Positions 34,826-46,900 of a stretch of 64,000 nt of DNA are shown here, one piece after another; positions within the stretch are counted from its first letter, which is position 1, and every line of letters begins with the position of its first letter. The notes below the pieces were generated by a model. The model made no database searches and was not told the origin of the DNA. It worked only from the letters and a program-made list of their open reading frames with translations. The stretch comes from Gonapodya sp. JEL0774. Lineage: Eukaryota; Monoblepharomycota; Monoblepharidomycetes; Monoblepharidales; Gonapodyaceae. A program made the position numbers and the translations under genes. The DNA lies in assembly GCA_027604505.1 (NCBI GenBank), contig JADIIX010000012.1, positions 62,001 to 126,000 of the forward strand, given 5' to 3'.

Positions 34826-36788
34826 ATGTTGAGGTTCGCTGGAAACGAGGAATCAGAGCCACCGCTTCTCACTGAAGTAAATTCATCGCAACTTCAACTT
34901 GGAGTTTTTCGATCCGCGACATCACCTGTCACGGGAGACAGTAGCGCTCCATGGCGGGTCAGCGAGACTTTCGTTCCGCCGGAAACTCTTGAGTCCCTCA
35001 ATCAGGAAATGGATTCTTTGCTGCAAGCTTATCGGATGGTGCAGGAAGCCGACGAGAACCGGCTGGAGGTGGTTGTAAGAGTAAATGCATTGCGGAACTT
35101 GGCGACGGTGGGTTGAATTCTGGGATCCACTATGGCCAACTGTTTTCGGCGACTAAACACAATTGGGATGTTCCAGGCATGTATGGACGTTTCCCGGATA
35201 GCTTCACGTCTCGCATCCAGCCTTGATGGGCGATCGAGATCCAAGAGTCCTCGACCTCCACTAACCATCTCCGTAAAGGCGCCCGTGAAACGAACCAACA
35301 CAGTCTCGACCCCACAAACTGCTATACCACTCGGCCATGTCAAGCAAGCTCCGCAGACGGAACCGGCTCTGCATCCGAAAGCAGTTGCCCAATCGGTCAT
35401 TTCGAATGTCTCTGGATCTAATGTCGCTGCATCTAATGTCGCGCAGTTTCTCTCCCCTATTCGATATGTAAGCCTGAAATCATTGTCCCTGTGTCTGAAT
35501 GCAAATTGCCTTACTTTTTTTGCACAGGGAACTGTAACCTGCTCCATAGGTCATCCTCCCTGCGGTGAAACCTTCATTTGCTCCTCCGATCCCGTGGGAT
35601 TTGATTCGGATGGCGAGGATGTAACCTATCTCGAGCAAGGAAATAAGAGGGTCGACCATAAGTTTTGTCCGTGGGTGGAACATGTCAGGAACATTCATCG
35701 CGTTCAAGCGTCTCAGCTCGACAAGGAAGTGTCGTACGCATGTCCACTGTGCGAGTTTAGGAGCTCGAGAGACGGGAACGTCTACTCACACTTACTTATC
35801 CAACAACATCATCCACACACCAAACATTTCTTTTGTCCGGTGAGTTGAATTAGCAAGGATCATTTCGTTTACGTGCAGTGGTGACGACAATTGACTTTTT
35901 CCAAATATGAATTGTGTAGGTTTGCAAGGACGCACCCTCCTTCCGTGATAAACATGGTGCCGCACGGCATTTCAAAGACGTGCACGGCAGGGGAGCAAAC
36001 AAACGCAGACGCCGGAAAAAGCATCGTGAACAAAATAACGTGGCCCCCGCTGGCTCGGAATCGGACGCAGATAATAACGGAAGCCGTAGGTACCGCTCAT
36101 TAGTTTTCCGATCGAGTTTGAGGTGCTGATATTCGGCTTCAAACATTATCCAGTACTGGTTGTTTCTCAGGTCAGATCTACGGATGATTTAGACTCAGAT
36201 GCCAGCTCCCGACCATGTAAGGATGTGATTTTCTTTATCAGTTCGCAATCGGTAGGAATGACATACGAACACCCAATTCGGACACGACATCTAGCGTCAT
36301 ACGGTTCCTACACCTCTGGTGAAGAATCTATACCGCGCTCGCTCGTTGGTGCAAGTGGTTCCGTGTCAGAAATCAACAGCATGTATGGGCGGTTCGGCAT
36401 ATCGGAAATGGGTTCCTTCTCCACCTTCTCGCCATCCGACTCCATGTTTTCCGCCGTAAGCAATCCATTTGCAGCTGTAGGTGACTTCTCCCCGCCACCG
36501 GCCACTGGCTTTGACGGTGGCAACTTTATGATTGGTTCCCATATTCCTGGGATGACCCTCTTTGCGGACGATCAAATGCTGGGCCTTGAATCGGGCAACT
36601 TTACCCCCACAGCAACAGTCAGTCCACTTAGACCAACGCCTGCTCGCTCCAGGCACTTGACCTCCATCCACGAGGCTGAACTGGCGTCGGGCTTTGAATG
36701 GAGTCAAACATCAAGTGGAGGAGTTTCTGCAGACTCCTTACCAACATCAGGGGTTGCACTGGGTGATCTGAAACTCTTTGGAGACTAA
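34826..36788 (+). CDS. C2H2 zinc-finger protein, probable transcription factor
   Basis: ATG 34826 opens MLRFAGNEESEPPLLTEV; a helix (LESLNQEMDSLLQAYRMVQE) follows, then an intron to ACMDVSRIASRLASSLDGRS. The middle region is Ser/Pro/Val-rich. A Cys/His-rich block contains TCSIGHPPCGETFICSS, FCPWVEHVRNIHRV, YACPLCEFRSSRDGNVYSHL and, over an intron, FFCPVCKDAPSFRDKHGAAR with HFKDVHG. The spacing C-x2-C-x(11-12)-H-x(3-5)-H suggests at least two C2H2 fingers plus irregular ones. A strongly basic patch (NKRRRRKKHREQ) follows and could be a nuclear localisation signal. The C-terminal ~190 residues are Ser/Gly/Phe-rich, activation-domain-like, ending GVALGDLKLFGD with stop 36786-36788. One splice near 36175 works only with the acceptor GGTCAG. 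Targets are unknown. Confidence 0.7.
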
Positions 36789-37093
36789 AATGGAGCGTGT
36801 GAACTTCTGATTTTGATAGCCGAAGCAGTACTTGTTTGGGAAGCTACCACATTTCTCTGGTTGATTGTCTCGCTTACAGTAATTGTAATTGTAATTGTAT
36901 TGAACGCAATAATCAATAATGTTCTTGTGACAGCCAACAGCTGCAACACAAACAAAGTTTGTTGTATATCTCTGGGTTCTTGCAGTACGACCCGTGATCC
37001 GCTTCTGTTCAAACTCGTTCCAAACATTTTGGCGGAGTATGTACACCGCAGCCTCCAGTGACTCGCTGCGCGTCCGCAATTATCATGAAAGTT
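36789..37093. other. Intergenic, with short ATTGTA repeats
   Basis: About 300 bases between converging genes. A TAATTGTAATTGTAATTGTA tract (about 36880-36900) is a short hexamer-like tandem repeat. Nothing else was recognised. Confidence 0.6.
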
Positions 37094-37833
37094 TCACAAA
37101 ATACGGAACTTCTTCTCAGCCCCACCGTAAACCGGCTCAACCCGTTTGAGTCTCAACAGAGCCGCTACAACACCCATCACTCGAGATTCAGCTGTAGTTA
37201 TGGATGGAAACATTTGGCGTGGTAGAATCGACCGTCGTACGAGAGGAATAAGGTAAAGCGGCAAAAGTGGGTAACTCAAAACCAGGCGGGTCTACCATCA
37301 TTACAGTAACTCACGCATCCCCAGGCACTCAACAAGCTCCTTCATTGGCACCACGTCGAAAATCTTGCGTGGATCAGCCAGCGAAAAGCGCTTGTCGGTG
37401 AGGTACTCATTGATCGCAGCTGCGGCATCGTTGATGAACTTTGAGAGCATAACGAGGGTTGCAAGGCTGAGTGAAATCCGTAAGCTCGCACTCGATTCTC
37501 CACCCAACTCACCTCCATTCCACCATTCATATGTTTTCCAATGTCGTCCATTCGGGATTCCCATTCATCAGCGGTTACTGGCCTGATCTCGGGGTACAGC
37601 GAATCCCCTGACTCCCGCTTGGCCTTGGCATTCGTCTTTTGCTGTTGCTGCTTGTTCTCAGACGCGGGCGGATTAGCGGGGACTGCGACGACAAAGGATT
37701 TAAAGGTTCCTGGTGTGCTTGAAGGAGAAAAGATGTTCGTGGAACGGGACTCTCGCATAGGAATGCGTGACATGGTCCGAGGCTGAGGAATACGCTGAGA
37801 ACGATATGCAGTTGGGGAGGGAGCAGATGCCAT
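37094..37833 (-). CDS. Candidate kinetochore SKA1-like protein
   Basis: ATG 37833 opens MASAPSPTAYRSQRIPQPRT, a basic disordered leader. Then comes EIRPVTADEWESRMDDIGKH followed by MNGG, which resembles the I-x-P-V-T-x-x-E-F-E...Y-M-x-G-R start of the SKA1 microtubule-binding winged helix. Later blocks KFINDAAAAINEYLTDKRFS and MKELVECLGMREL would be its helices. The end, ESRVMGVVAALLRLKRVEPV then YGGAEKKFRIL, resembles the closing helix of that domain; stop TGA at 37096-37094. The exon joints between 37550 and 37440 do not agree in phase with any GT-AG pair I tried, so the model is incomplete. The frame is open upstream of the Met (LELFCDIAPSHS), so the true N-terminus may lie in the next gene region. 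The SKA complex couples kinetochores to microtubules. Confidence 0.4.
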
Positions 37834-37944
37834 TGTCGTGGTCGTACTATGAGATGGCGCGATGTCACAAAAGAGTTCCAGGAGGGTAAAGTTGCGCGGA
37901 TCTCCAGTGAGCTAAGCACGCGGAGTGGATTCCGCAAAGCTCAC

Positions 37945-39724
37945 TCACATGTGTGTGTAATCCTCATCATCGTCATCGTCATCTTTTAGCCCCATCCCCA
38001 GCATCAGCTCGCCGTCCCCACTATCCTCCAACCTCCCCATGCGGACACCAAGATTCATCCAAGACTCCACACCCGCAGTGCCAACACCACTAACAGGGGA
38101 AGATGCACCCTTGTGCACTTCCTCCACCTCTTTGTCGTTCTCTGGTGATTGCATATATGTTGACGGGACAATGGGGTCGGGAGGCGGAGGCGAGGGTGAG
38201 AGAACAGTGGAGAGTTTGGTGGGATTGCGAGCAGGGGTGCGGTCAGCTGAGGAGAATGAGATGACAAGATTATCATTGTCAGGCTTTGATTTCATATGTT
38301 GATGTTCGCTTCCAACAAACAGGAGGATAACGGCACATGCGGTTGGCGAATCCAACCAATTCTCACTCCACACGCGCCGTACCAGATACCAACCGTCTAG
38401 GAGACGTCTGGTGGCCTCGCTCACTTGGGGACTGCCTGGGCTGAAACCTCCTGCGAGTACCAAAGGTACTACGGCTTTCCTTGCCCCCCTGCCCATCCCA
38501 ACGAAGTTTCCACGGGGTGTAGTCGGATCTGGAAACATGTCACTTTTGGGCGGAGTGGGGCTTCTAGATGTGCGCGGGAAGGTGGATGTGGTTGCGGCAA
38601 CAGGTGTCGGTGGGAGGTAGATGGAAGTCGGTGGGACAGGACTACTAGGGCTGTCGGGGGTGCTAGGAGAAGCAAGTGCCGACTCTTGGGAAGGTGATTT
38701 TGGTGTGGATGAGGATGAGGATGGTTTGGATTTTGGGGCGATTTTGGGAATGGGAGGATCTGGAAAGGGAAAATAAAAGTGGAGGGAGCGGGACGGGTCC
38801 AGTTAAATGAGAAGCGACGGTGTGGGTGAGAAACACATGTTCGGTGAGAAGACCCACGTTCCGATAGTGACAAATTTAGTGCTACGAGTGGTGCTGCGAG
38901 GGTCGCGAGGAACTTTGCGAAAGCTGTGTGAGTTCGCGTATTCGAAAACGGAAAGCCATTGTTTCTGTTATCGATGGCTCCCTTCCATCGCTCCCATTCA
39001 TGGACATGCTTGTATGGCAAGCCGTTCCGGCAATTCCCATGACCCAGGTAAAAGAATCCCTTACGGTCACCTCCACATCTCTTTTTTGCAACATACCTTG
39101 TCCTGAACCTCGTTAACAATGTCTGCGAGTCTTGCGAGACGCGCTTCTCCTGGAGAAAGGGCGTCTCCCAGGACTCTGTCTGGGGGCATATCGGTAGCAA
39201 GGTCGGATGCAATGGAGCTCATCGTTGCCAGAAGGTGATCCGTGGCACGGATAGAAGCCATGAGGTGCGCAGACGAGGCGGTATCAAACGAAGCGGAGGA
39301 AAGCCTGGCGAGGAGGGTGTTTTGTCGGTCTTCATTCTGTTCCGTCAACCCGAATTGGCAAAATGCCGGACGACACCGCCACGTTTCTTCCTCCATCCCG
39401 TCCGCCTCCGCACTTCCCCTTTCACTCCCATACTCACGCCAGCTGCACTACTGCGCCTTCTAAGTCGTCGATGCGCCCGTCCATCGCACGCGCACCGCCG
39501 ATACCGCCTCCGCCCCGACCTCGGTCGGTTCTCTCGTCGCTTGACCCGCCATTGACCGACGCTGATCCCCCTCCCTTTACTCGTGCAATACGTCCTCCTT
39601 TCTTGTTTGTGTCGATCGATTGCATCGGGCCGTGGGCTGAGAGGGAAAATGGGTTTTGAGGAGAAGATGTTGGGATAGGCCGAAGGCACCGTGCACTTCT
39701 ATATGCCAACGTATTTGTGTGCAT
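37945..39724 (-). CDS. Uncharacterised Ser/Pro-rich protein, structure uncertain
   Basis: The 3' exon (about 38765-37945) is clear coding sequence: a Ser/Pro/Lys-rich stretch (PPTSIYLPPTPVAAT), a more ordered island (ARKAVVPLVLAGGFSPG, ATRRLLDGWYLVRRVWSENW, LDSPTACAVILLFVG), and an acidic end (GLKDDDDDDEDYTHM). A GTGAGT donor overlaps the apparent stop (CACATGTGAGTG), so the protein may continue, perhaps into the SKA1-like frame. A second candidate exon (about 39342-39110) reads NTLLARLSSASFDTASSAHL, SIRATDHLLATMSSIASDLA and ARLADIVNEVQDK, helical in character. A third (39652-39450) is Gly/Arg-rich and ends DDLEGAVVQLA before a GTGAGT. The phases of the last two exons do not agree, so the start is unresolved. 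No known domain was identified. Confidence 0.4.
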
Positions 39725-40095
39725 TGTGCGGCATGGCTGTCGACCACTTTGCCCTCACTCACGTTTATCCATCACCGAGACTTTAAGAGCATGTGGCTGA
39801 ATTCTCAATGGAGCAGGTTGTGGTCCCTGCTGGCCCTGTAAATACACTACTTGGTGAAAACAAAGCGGCCTCTCCTGATTCTCGAAACACCTTTCAAGAT
39901 AGCTTTAGACGGCGTCCTCAACTACATACTTTTTGACACGATGCAAGCAATAGATGTAAAAGCACGAGTACCGAACCTCCACTTGGTGGTGCACGGCTCC
40001 GCCAATGACACCACGTCATCGCTTCAATTCGCCGCCTTCAGTACCAAAGCCGCATTTCTTCAACTGTGAACGAACAACTTTTTTGTTAGACCAGA
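39725..40095. other. Intergenic region, nothing recognised
   Basis: An ATG-less open frame (39851-40069) has no motif. This is taken as the upstream region of the hemerythrin gene. Confidence 0.4.
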
Positions 40096-41242
40096 ATGAC
40101 AACTCCAACTCTCCCACAAGTTCTCCAGACCAGTTCAAGCATCTCCCGCAGAATCTCCGGGGACCACAAGGTGTGCTATTGGTGTTTGGAGAACCCGTGG
40201 CCGGTGATCAGTAGCGTTGATGTTCTGAACACCCATGTACTTGCTGCCAGGTAATTTTCACTCTGTGGGAGAAGTACCAAGTGAGTTGCCCTATGAATTT
40301 TGTCACGTTAGCTCGTGCTGGCGCTTGATCGCGGTCGGCGATTCAACTTTTCCTTTCATCAATGCACTCGCAAAGAACACGACCGATCCCGAGCTTAAAG
40401 ATCGGATCGCCAACACGATCATACGTGAGGTCGCCGTGCACTCCACTGTCGAAGAGGTGGGTGATCTCCGTCAAGTGTCCAGATGACGTCAAGAACAAAC
40501 GTGATTGACACTTTTCTTGCATTTTATTCGTCAAATTACATGCTTCTAGATTGTGGTTTATCCAGTTATTGAGAAGACAATGGGAAAAGAGCACGCAGAT
40601 AGGTATATAATTCGCTGCCAGAGTGAAGTGTGTGTATTGACTTCTCCTCCCACAGGCTGCGCGCCGAGCACCAAGAAGTGAAGGGGAACTTGTACTCTTT
40701 CGACACCAACAAAGAGCCCAGTCTTCTCAGTAAGATCATGACCGAGCTTCGTCAGCATAGTACGTCATGTTTTGTTTTCTCGCGGGCCCTCACGGGTGCA
40801 CATAACGCGCTCGACTTCCCCCACAGTTGATTACGAAGAGCAGCAAGAAGTACCCGCTCTCATGAAGCAGCTCTCAGCGGATCAGGACAGAAGCTTGGTC
40901 ACCCAGTGGGACAAGACGAGGCCCACGGTGCCGACTCGGCCGGTGGGTGTTGCTCCGAGGCGATTACCTCTTACAATTGCAACAAGGATGCACAACTTGA
41001 TCTCACATTTACGATGTAATAACATTTTCTTGTTCTCAATTCTTCACATCGGCAGCACCCAAGTGCACCGGACAAAGGAGGATTCACCGAGGTTGCCGGT
41101 GAGTTTCCTGCACTCTTGCACAATCCTTTTGGTTCTCAACCAAGATCCGTTTGCTTCCATCACAGCCGGAATGACCGCGAAGCCCCTCGACGCTGCAAAA
41201 GATTTGACCCGACAGTTTGTGGAGGTCGTGAGGGAGGAGTGA
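40096..41242 (+). CDS. Hemerythrin HHE-domain protein
   Basis: ATG 40096 opens MTTPTLPQVLQTSSSISRRI then SGDHK before a donor (GTGTGC). Later exons give FINALAKNTTDPELKDRIAN, TIIREVAVHSTVEE, then IVVYPVIEKTMGKEHADRLR with AEHQEVKGNLYSFD, then SKIMTELRQHIDYEEQQEVP. The series D-H, E-x-x-x-H-x-x-x-E-E, Y-P, H-x-E, and H-x-x-x-E-E is the HHE pattern: the ligand set (His, His, Glu, His, His, Glu) for a di-iron or single-metal site inside a four-helix bundle is complete as read. It ends with KGGFTEVAAGMTAKPLDAAK, RQFVEVVREE and stop at 41242. In fungi such proteins are soluble and of unclear function (oxygen, iron or nitrosative-stress sensing have been suggested). The acceptor of exon 2 around 40310 is approximate. 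Confidence 0.82.
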
Positions 41243-41509
41243 ATTACGAGATGAGTCTCAGTTGCGAGAGTTGCGAGACAAGGGGGCATTTGGCGGGAGA
41301 GCTTCATTCGTGGAGACGAGGAGCGATGATAAAAAGTTCGAGAAATATACAATAAATGCGTGCTTAAGTCCAGAGTCACTTTTTTTCCTCGTCAAAGTCC
41401 TGTGATGAGTAGGTGAGAACACACATGATGTGTGAAGTATTGGTGTCCCATCAACAACGACACATAATCACCCCCACCTCACACACCAATCTATCAAACA
41501 CCACATCCA

Positions 41510-43655
41510 TCACCGACACGCCTCCTCGACCACCTGGTTGAACCACACGTCGAACGACACGTCCCCCTTGACGACCACATCGTACACCTTGGTGTAAAAC
41601 GGCAGGAGTGTGTCAATGTCGTGGTTCAGCAGGCCCACACGGAGGACCACCAAGGGAGCGGGCGAAGTGGAGGTAGGGAGGGGCACCATGTCCACGTCGC
41701 CGAGGGAGTCCCCGACGAGGATGATGTTGGGGCGGGAGTGGGTGGCGGCGGGAAGCGTCGTGGAGGAGGATTTATTGAACACGTCTGAATGGGGTGGGGG
41801 GTATCAGGACCAGCGCGGACGTCGTGGGGTGTCGTTAGTCGCACGTGACGACAGCCAAGCACCAAATCCGTAAGCCCAGCCAGCAAACCCCACGCTCCTC
41901 CATTCTCAAGATTTCTCCGACCATGCAAAGTCCACGACTCTAACTCAACTCACGTATGAGAGGCGGTTTGAACCCCACAAGGTGTGCATCCTCCGATTCG
42001 TCCGAAAATTCCATCCAGTTGGACACGATGTGCACGTTTGGGGTGAGCAGGTTGGCTTGGTGGAGGATCTCGTGGATGACGTCTGCGCGTTCACCGTTAG
42101 GGGGGACGATCACAGGGACGAAGAGGGAGAAGAGATGTCAAGGAAAGGAGAATGAGAAACAGAACATAGAAAGGAATTAGGCGAAATGATTAAATGAATG
42201 GAGTGAAGGGAGAGAAGAGCGGGGTGCGGTTTGCACCGAACTACACACGTGGGTATCTCCTGATGCTGCATCTCCTCTTCAGTCAGCACAGTGAGCCACG
42301 CAACCCCGCCATGCACTCGACCTCCCCCTCGTCGCGCACCACGCCCCACCACCGTGCCATTCCCACCCCTACTACCCCCACCACTGCCTGTGCCCCTCGC
42401 CGGGCGAATTCCCCTGTCGCTGCTCCCTGCCCCTGCCCTACTCACCTCCCACCGCCGCCGATACGACCACAACGGGCACGTCGCTTTTGCTCGCGTGGTC
42501 GAGCCACACGTCCACCCCATCACGAAGGACCGGAAACGCGTCGTGGACCGTGAGAGGGATTTCGCGGCGGAGGAGGCGCATGGAGACGAGGACGGAGTGC
42601 ATGGAGGTCCACCAGGCAGTCATGTGCTAGAGGTGGTTGGGAGATTGGGGGAGTGGAAAGGAGATGGGTGAGAACGAATTCCGTGGTAGAACAGCAGCCG
42701 GAGGGTTGGGGAAGGACGGTGAGGTGACGGTAAAGTGAGTTGGGCGATGAACTGACCAGAATCCCCGACGAAACACACACCACACACTTCGATACCAGAA
42801 TTTACCCCTCTTCCTAGGACCACCTCGGTGGTGTCTACTGGCCGAACCCCACTTACGACGACGAACATTGTAAACCCCACCCCGCAAGCCGTTTTACGAC
42901 AGGACTCAACGCGTGCGTGATCACGTCTCGGAGACTCGGGGCACCGTTCGCTTCGTTCCGTTTCCTCCACGACGGAAACGCCTCCACCACTGACCACACT
43001 CCCCAAACCGGCTTGGTACAAATCCACCCACACCCACACGTCACTCCGCTACCACGTGCCGCCAAATCCCCGAACACCCCACCGTCCTCGACCCACCTCC
43101 TCCTTCTCCTCCCTATTCAACGTCGGATCCACCTCGAACGGCCTGTACATATCCCTCAGCTCGTCCGCCTTCCTCGCGTACTCTCCGGGCCGCCGCGATG
43201 TACGGAGGAGGATGCCGATGGCCCCTTGTTGGCGGGTGGAGGTGGAGGGAAGGTGATGGCGCGTTATCTGGGGGGTGGAAGCGGGTAGGAGGGAAGTGGG
43301 CAGGGGGTATCAGGGGATCCCCGTGGGAGAGGTGAGAAACGGGAAACTCAACGGACTCTCGACCGCGATAGACATCAAACTCAACATCGCAAACGTAATT
43401 TTCCTCCACGCCGGACGCTCTCGATCGATTGCGTGGACCGGTGTTCTGGACAATTCACAATGCGTGCAGTCCCACCGAACTCACCGTCATATCCCAATCC
43501 GCTACGATCGCCAGCCTTCCATGCCCCCCGTCGATGATGGCCGCCAGTTTCTCTCTCACCGCGCGCCGCCCGATGTCCCCGACGACCACGTGCGGGTGCG
43601 ATGGAAGGGCGGATGCGGAAGGAAGGAGGAGGTCGGCACGGTCGGCGGGGGTCAT
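41510..43655 (-). CDS. Pyrimidine 5'-nucleotidase (UMPH-1 / cytosolic 5'-nucleotidase III)
   Basis: Five exons with exact phase agreement: 43655-43485, 43267-43097, 42626-42446, 42082-41954 and 41784-41510. Exon 1 ends in LAIVADWDMT, the HAD motif I, and joins ITRHHL; the D-x-D-x-T nucleophile is thus split by an intron. Exon 2 has KADELRDMYRPFEVDPTLNR. Exon 3 has MTAWWTSMHSVLVSMRLLRR and SDVPVVVVSAAVGG (motif II Ser). Exon 4 has DVIHEILHQANLLTPNVHIV, SNWMEFSDES and GFKPPLI. Exon 5 has HVFNK, then NIILVGDSLGDVDMV (motif IV) and the C-terminal helix FYTKVYDVVVKGDVSFDVWF. The enzyme dephosphorylates UMP and CMP. The two large introns (43096-42627 and 42445-42083) are several times longer than the usual ones here and are GC-rich. 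Confidence 0.93.
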
Positions 43656-43941
43656 TGTGGGCAAAGTGGGCAGCGGTGGCGGTGGGATCGGGGGTTGGCT
43701 GGTCGGCGTTCGGCGGACGGCGTGCAGGCGAACGATGCACCCGCGGTGCCGAGAAACACGCGGGAACCTCAAACCCGGGAACTTATGATAATCATGGATA
43801 CATGTATGTATGTATGCACATCTCAACAGTCAAGAGGGTGCGACGCCATCCCCCGAGACCGACTCTTCCTACATATTGTAAGTCGGTCGGTTTGGACTTC
43901 CCCATTTGAACTTCGTGGGGTTTGTCTTTGGGAGTACTCTC
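43656..43941. other. Intergenic region with a TATG microsatellite
   Basis: Between the nucleotidase start and the RasGEF stop. It holds a short CATGTATGTATGTATG tract at about 43801-43816. No gene was seen. Confidence 0.5.
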
Positions 43942-46900
43942 TCAGCTCCTATTTTCCCCTTCGTCCTCTTCATCTTCTTCGCCATCGTCAGAGGATTCCT
44001 CCTTTGGTTTTGGTTCCACCTCGGATGACCTGTCGTACAATTCGTCCTGAGTGAATAAAACTTGGCGATAATCAGAAACGGTCACATCCTGCACCGCAGG
44101 CGATCCATCGGTCGTGTGACCGAGGCTTTGTAAAAACTCTTGCAATGCGGGTACAGGTCGGTGTGAAAAAGGAACTGCCTGGTATTGGAGAATTTCGCCG
44201 ACAATCTGCGCCGCTTTTCGGCGCTTGTCAAAATTGATAAGGTGCGATTCTGGCAAAAAGTCTTGGTTGCCGAGCTCAAGAAATGTTAGATCCGTAAGGT
44301 ACACGCCTTTGGGATGCAGATAATGTCAATCTTCACAGCCGCACTTTAGCAGGTCACAGTAGCTCTCACCAAGGAATGGCAAAACGGGTGGTTGTAGTGC
44401 CTTCAAAGCTTTTCGATAGTTCGCGTATTGACCCTTGGGACTCAAAAGCTCTGCAATTTGATCGTACTGATCAGCTATCTTGGGGTGCTTTTCGCGGAAC
44501 AACTGGAAGAGCGAATGCAGGACATAAATATCCACAGTGTCGCTCGCGTCGTATCAACAACAACTTCACAAGGCTGACCTCCCATGTTCTTTTCAGTCGA
44601 GTGACTGGAGACATACAAAATGCTGCTACGATGCCAGTTGCCCCATTGAAGTTGTTGCACTCCACGCAAGCCTGAGGTGCCCGAAGCATTCAACATAGAG
44701 GTTCTTGCATGCACATGACAAAACACTAGTTGATTAACTCACAATCGCAAACAGAGCAAAATATCGCATAAAGTTCACCCGATCTTTGATGTTCGGGTTG
44801 TTGACGATGCAAGAAGCTACCCACATTGTCAACTGTACTCCCCAAATGGAAATACAGTCAGATTCCGGTGATTACCGTTCAGGTATTAAAAGTGGGCAGC
44901 TCTTACATGATTTGTGTGCTTGATCATTTTTGAGATGTTGGGGCCAGACATGACCTCCTTGCTCACGGTCTTTATTAGGCCAGCCTCCAGTTTCTCGGTC
45001 ATGCGACGAGTTCCCCAAATAACATCGACACACTCGTTCGGTCGAACCAAACGATAATACTCAAATTCGACAAGAGTTACTTGTCGGGCCATTTCGAGTG
45101 GCTCGACTTCGAGGAAGTTGCCAGGATTCACTTTGAGAAACACTGCCAATTGCGAGAGATTCGTGATATGCTTAGGTGTCAATGGAGGATCGGGAGAGAG
45201 TACTATGGGTGTGGTTTGTGGGGATTTGTGTGAAGCTGCACCCTTCAACTGAAAGTGGACAAACGAGTGGAGGCGTGGTTGCATAAGTTCTTGCAAAATC
45301 CAAGCTAAGATAACAATCTCCCGTTGTCCAAACCTTTTCGTTCAAAATTTTGAGAAGTGGCTGAGACCACTTTTGAAAATCAGAAGCCACTCGTTTTTCG
45401 ACAAACTCTCGGAACCGCATAACAAGCATTTCGTCATCTGCCCAATCCTCGTCGAAGAACTCAGAAATCCAGTCCTTCAAAGCGATACAGCAGCTGATAT
45501 GAGAATCATATGTCGAGTCTTTCAACTTAAAGATTGTCGAATTCCCTCTAGAGCAATTCTACTCACCGAATACGGATTGGAAGAATCTTTTTGTTCAAAA
45601 AGATATCGAAACTCTTCTGGCTCAAGCCATAGGGTGGTGTGATATCATAGCGACGAATAATGAGTTCCAGTAGCTCCCGAGATGTTGTGAACGAATGATG
45701 CGTCATAAGGAACGTGCTGTTAAACTCCAAATCTGATTACAAGCAGAAGAACTCAGCCTTTTCGATACAAGATACCAAAAGAAGATAAACCAATGCTCAC
45801 CGGGGAGCTTGTGGCCTGTTAAGCATTCCACGAGTTTCGCGAGCTTCGCACCTTTGACAAATTCTTTGCCAGTCAGAGGATTCTTCTCGAGAACAAGACC
45901 CTCTGAACTATCCTTCAAAATCTCTTCTTCCTCTGTGGTGAGATTTAAGGCGTCCGTTTCGGGGAGGTTCTCTTTGTTTTCCAAACCCTGCTATGTCAGT
46001 GTGAGTGCGAACGTGTGACGGGGAGAAAAACATGTTCAGCCTTTGGGTCGTATACTGTAGTGGATGGAACATGTATACAAGAAACCTTTTCCACTGACCT
46101 GCTTCTCCCAGAACTGGTTCTCAAGAATTTGGAACATTTTCTTCACGCGTTCGTTCTGCTGCCACTGCCGCCGCCATTCCTCTTTCTTCTTTCGATCTTC
46201 ACTCGTAGTTTTACGGATTTTGACGGTTGCCTCCCTGGTCAAGACAACAAGTTTCTTTACCGCGACCACGCAAGGTATCGTCGCTTTGATCATCTCAGTC
46301 GCTGCCGTTGGGGGTGGCCAAACACCACTGGCGAGCTTCGCCTTGACAACCAGCGTATCGATGGCATTCATTGTTTCCTGAAGACATTGGACCCAAAGAG
46401 GCTTGAGAGGTGTCGGAAACTTTGGCACGTTGAGAGCGAGTCCCAACTGCTCCGAATCTTCCTTTGTAATCATAATATCGCTCGAAAAATCGGACAACAG
46501 ATCGAACTTGTTGACCTCGTCCAACAACGCATCAACATTCGCGTGAACGGATGACGCCATTGTGGCGTACTCGTCCTTTCTTGCATTTTTCTGCGCAGCC
46601 GCCAGCTCCTGCACGGCCGTGGCGAACTGCTTCTTGTGTGCCTCGATTGCGTTGAAAAAGTCTTGGTTTGGGTCGATGTTGAGTCCGGCAAGGTTATCGG
46701 CGGAACCGCGTTGATCCGATGCCTTCGACATGGCTTCGATGGCTTTCAGTTCATTACGACGCTTGTACTCGTTGTAGTCGAACGCTTTGAGTGCTTTGTC
46801 CTCGGGTTCGGCTGCTTCGCTCGAATCTTCAAAGGGAGTGACCTGTCAAAACAAGTCCACAACAAATAGAAGGGCGGCGGGGTGTGAGAGACTCAAGGAG

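Noticed and set aside
39363-39659. Plus-strand Pro-rich frame starting MPDDTATFLPPS
   Set aside because: Low complexity and overlapping an equally plausible minus-strand exon; no family or splice support.
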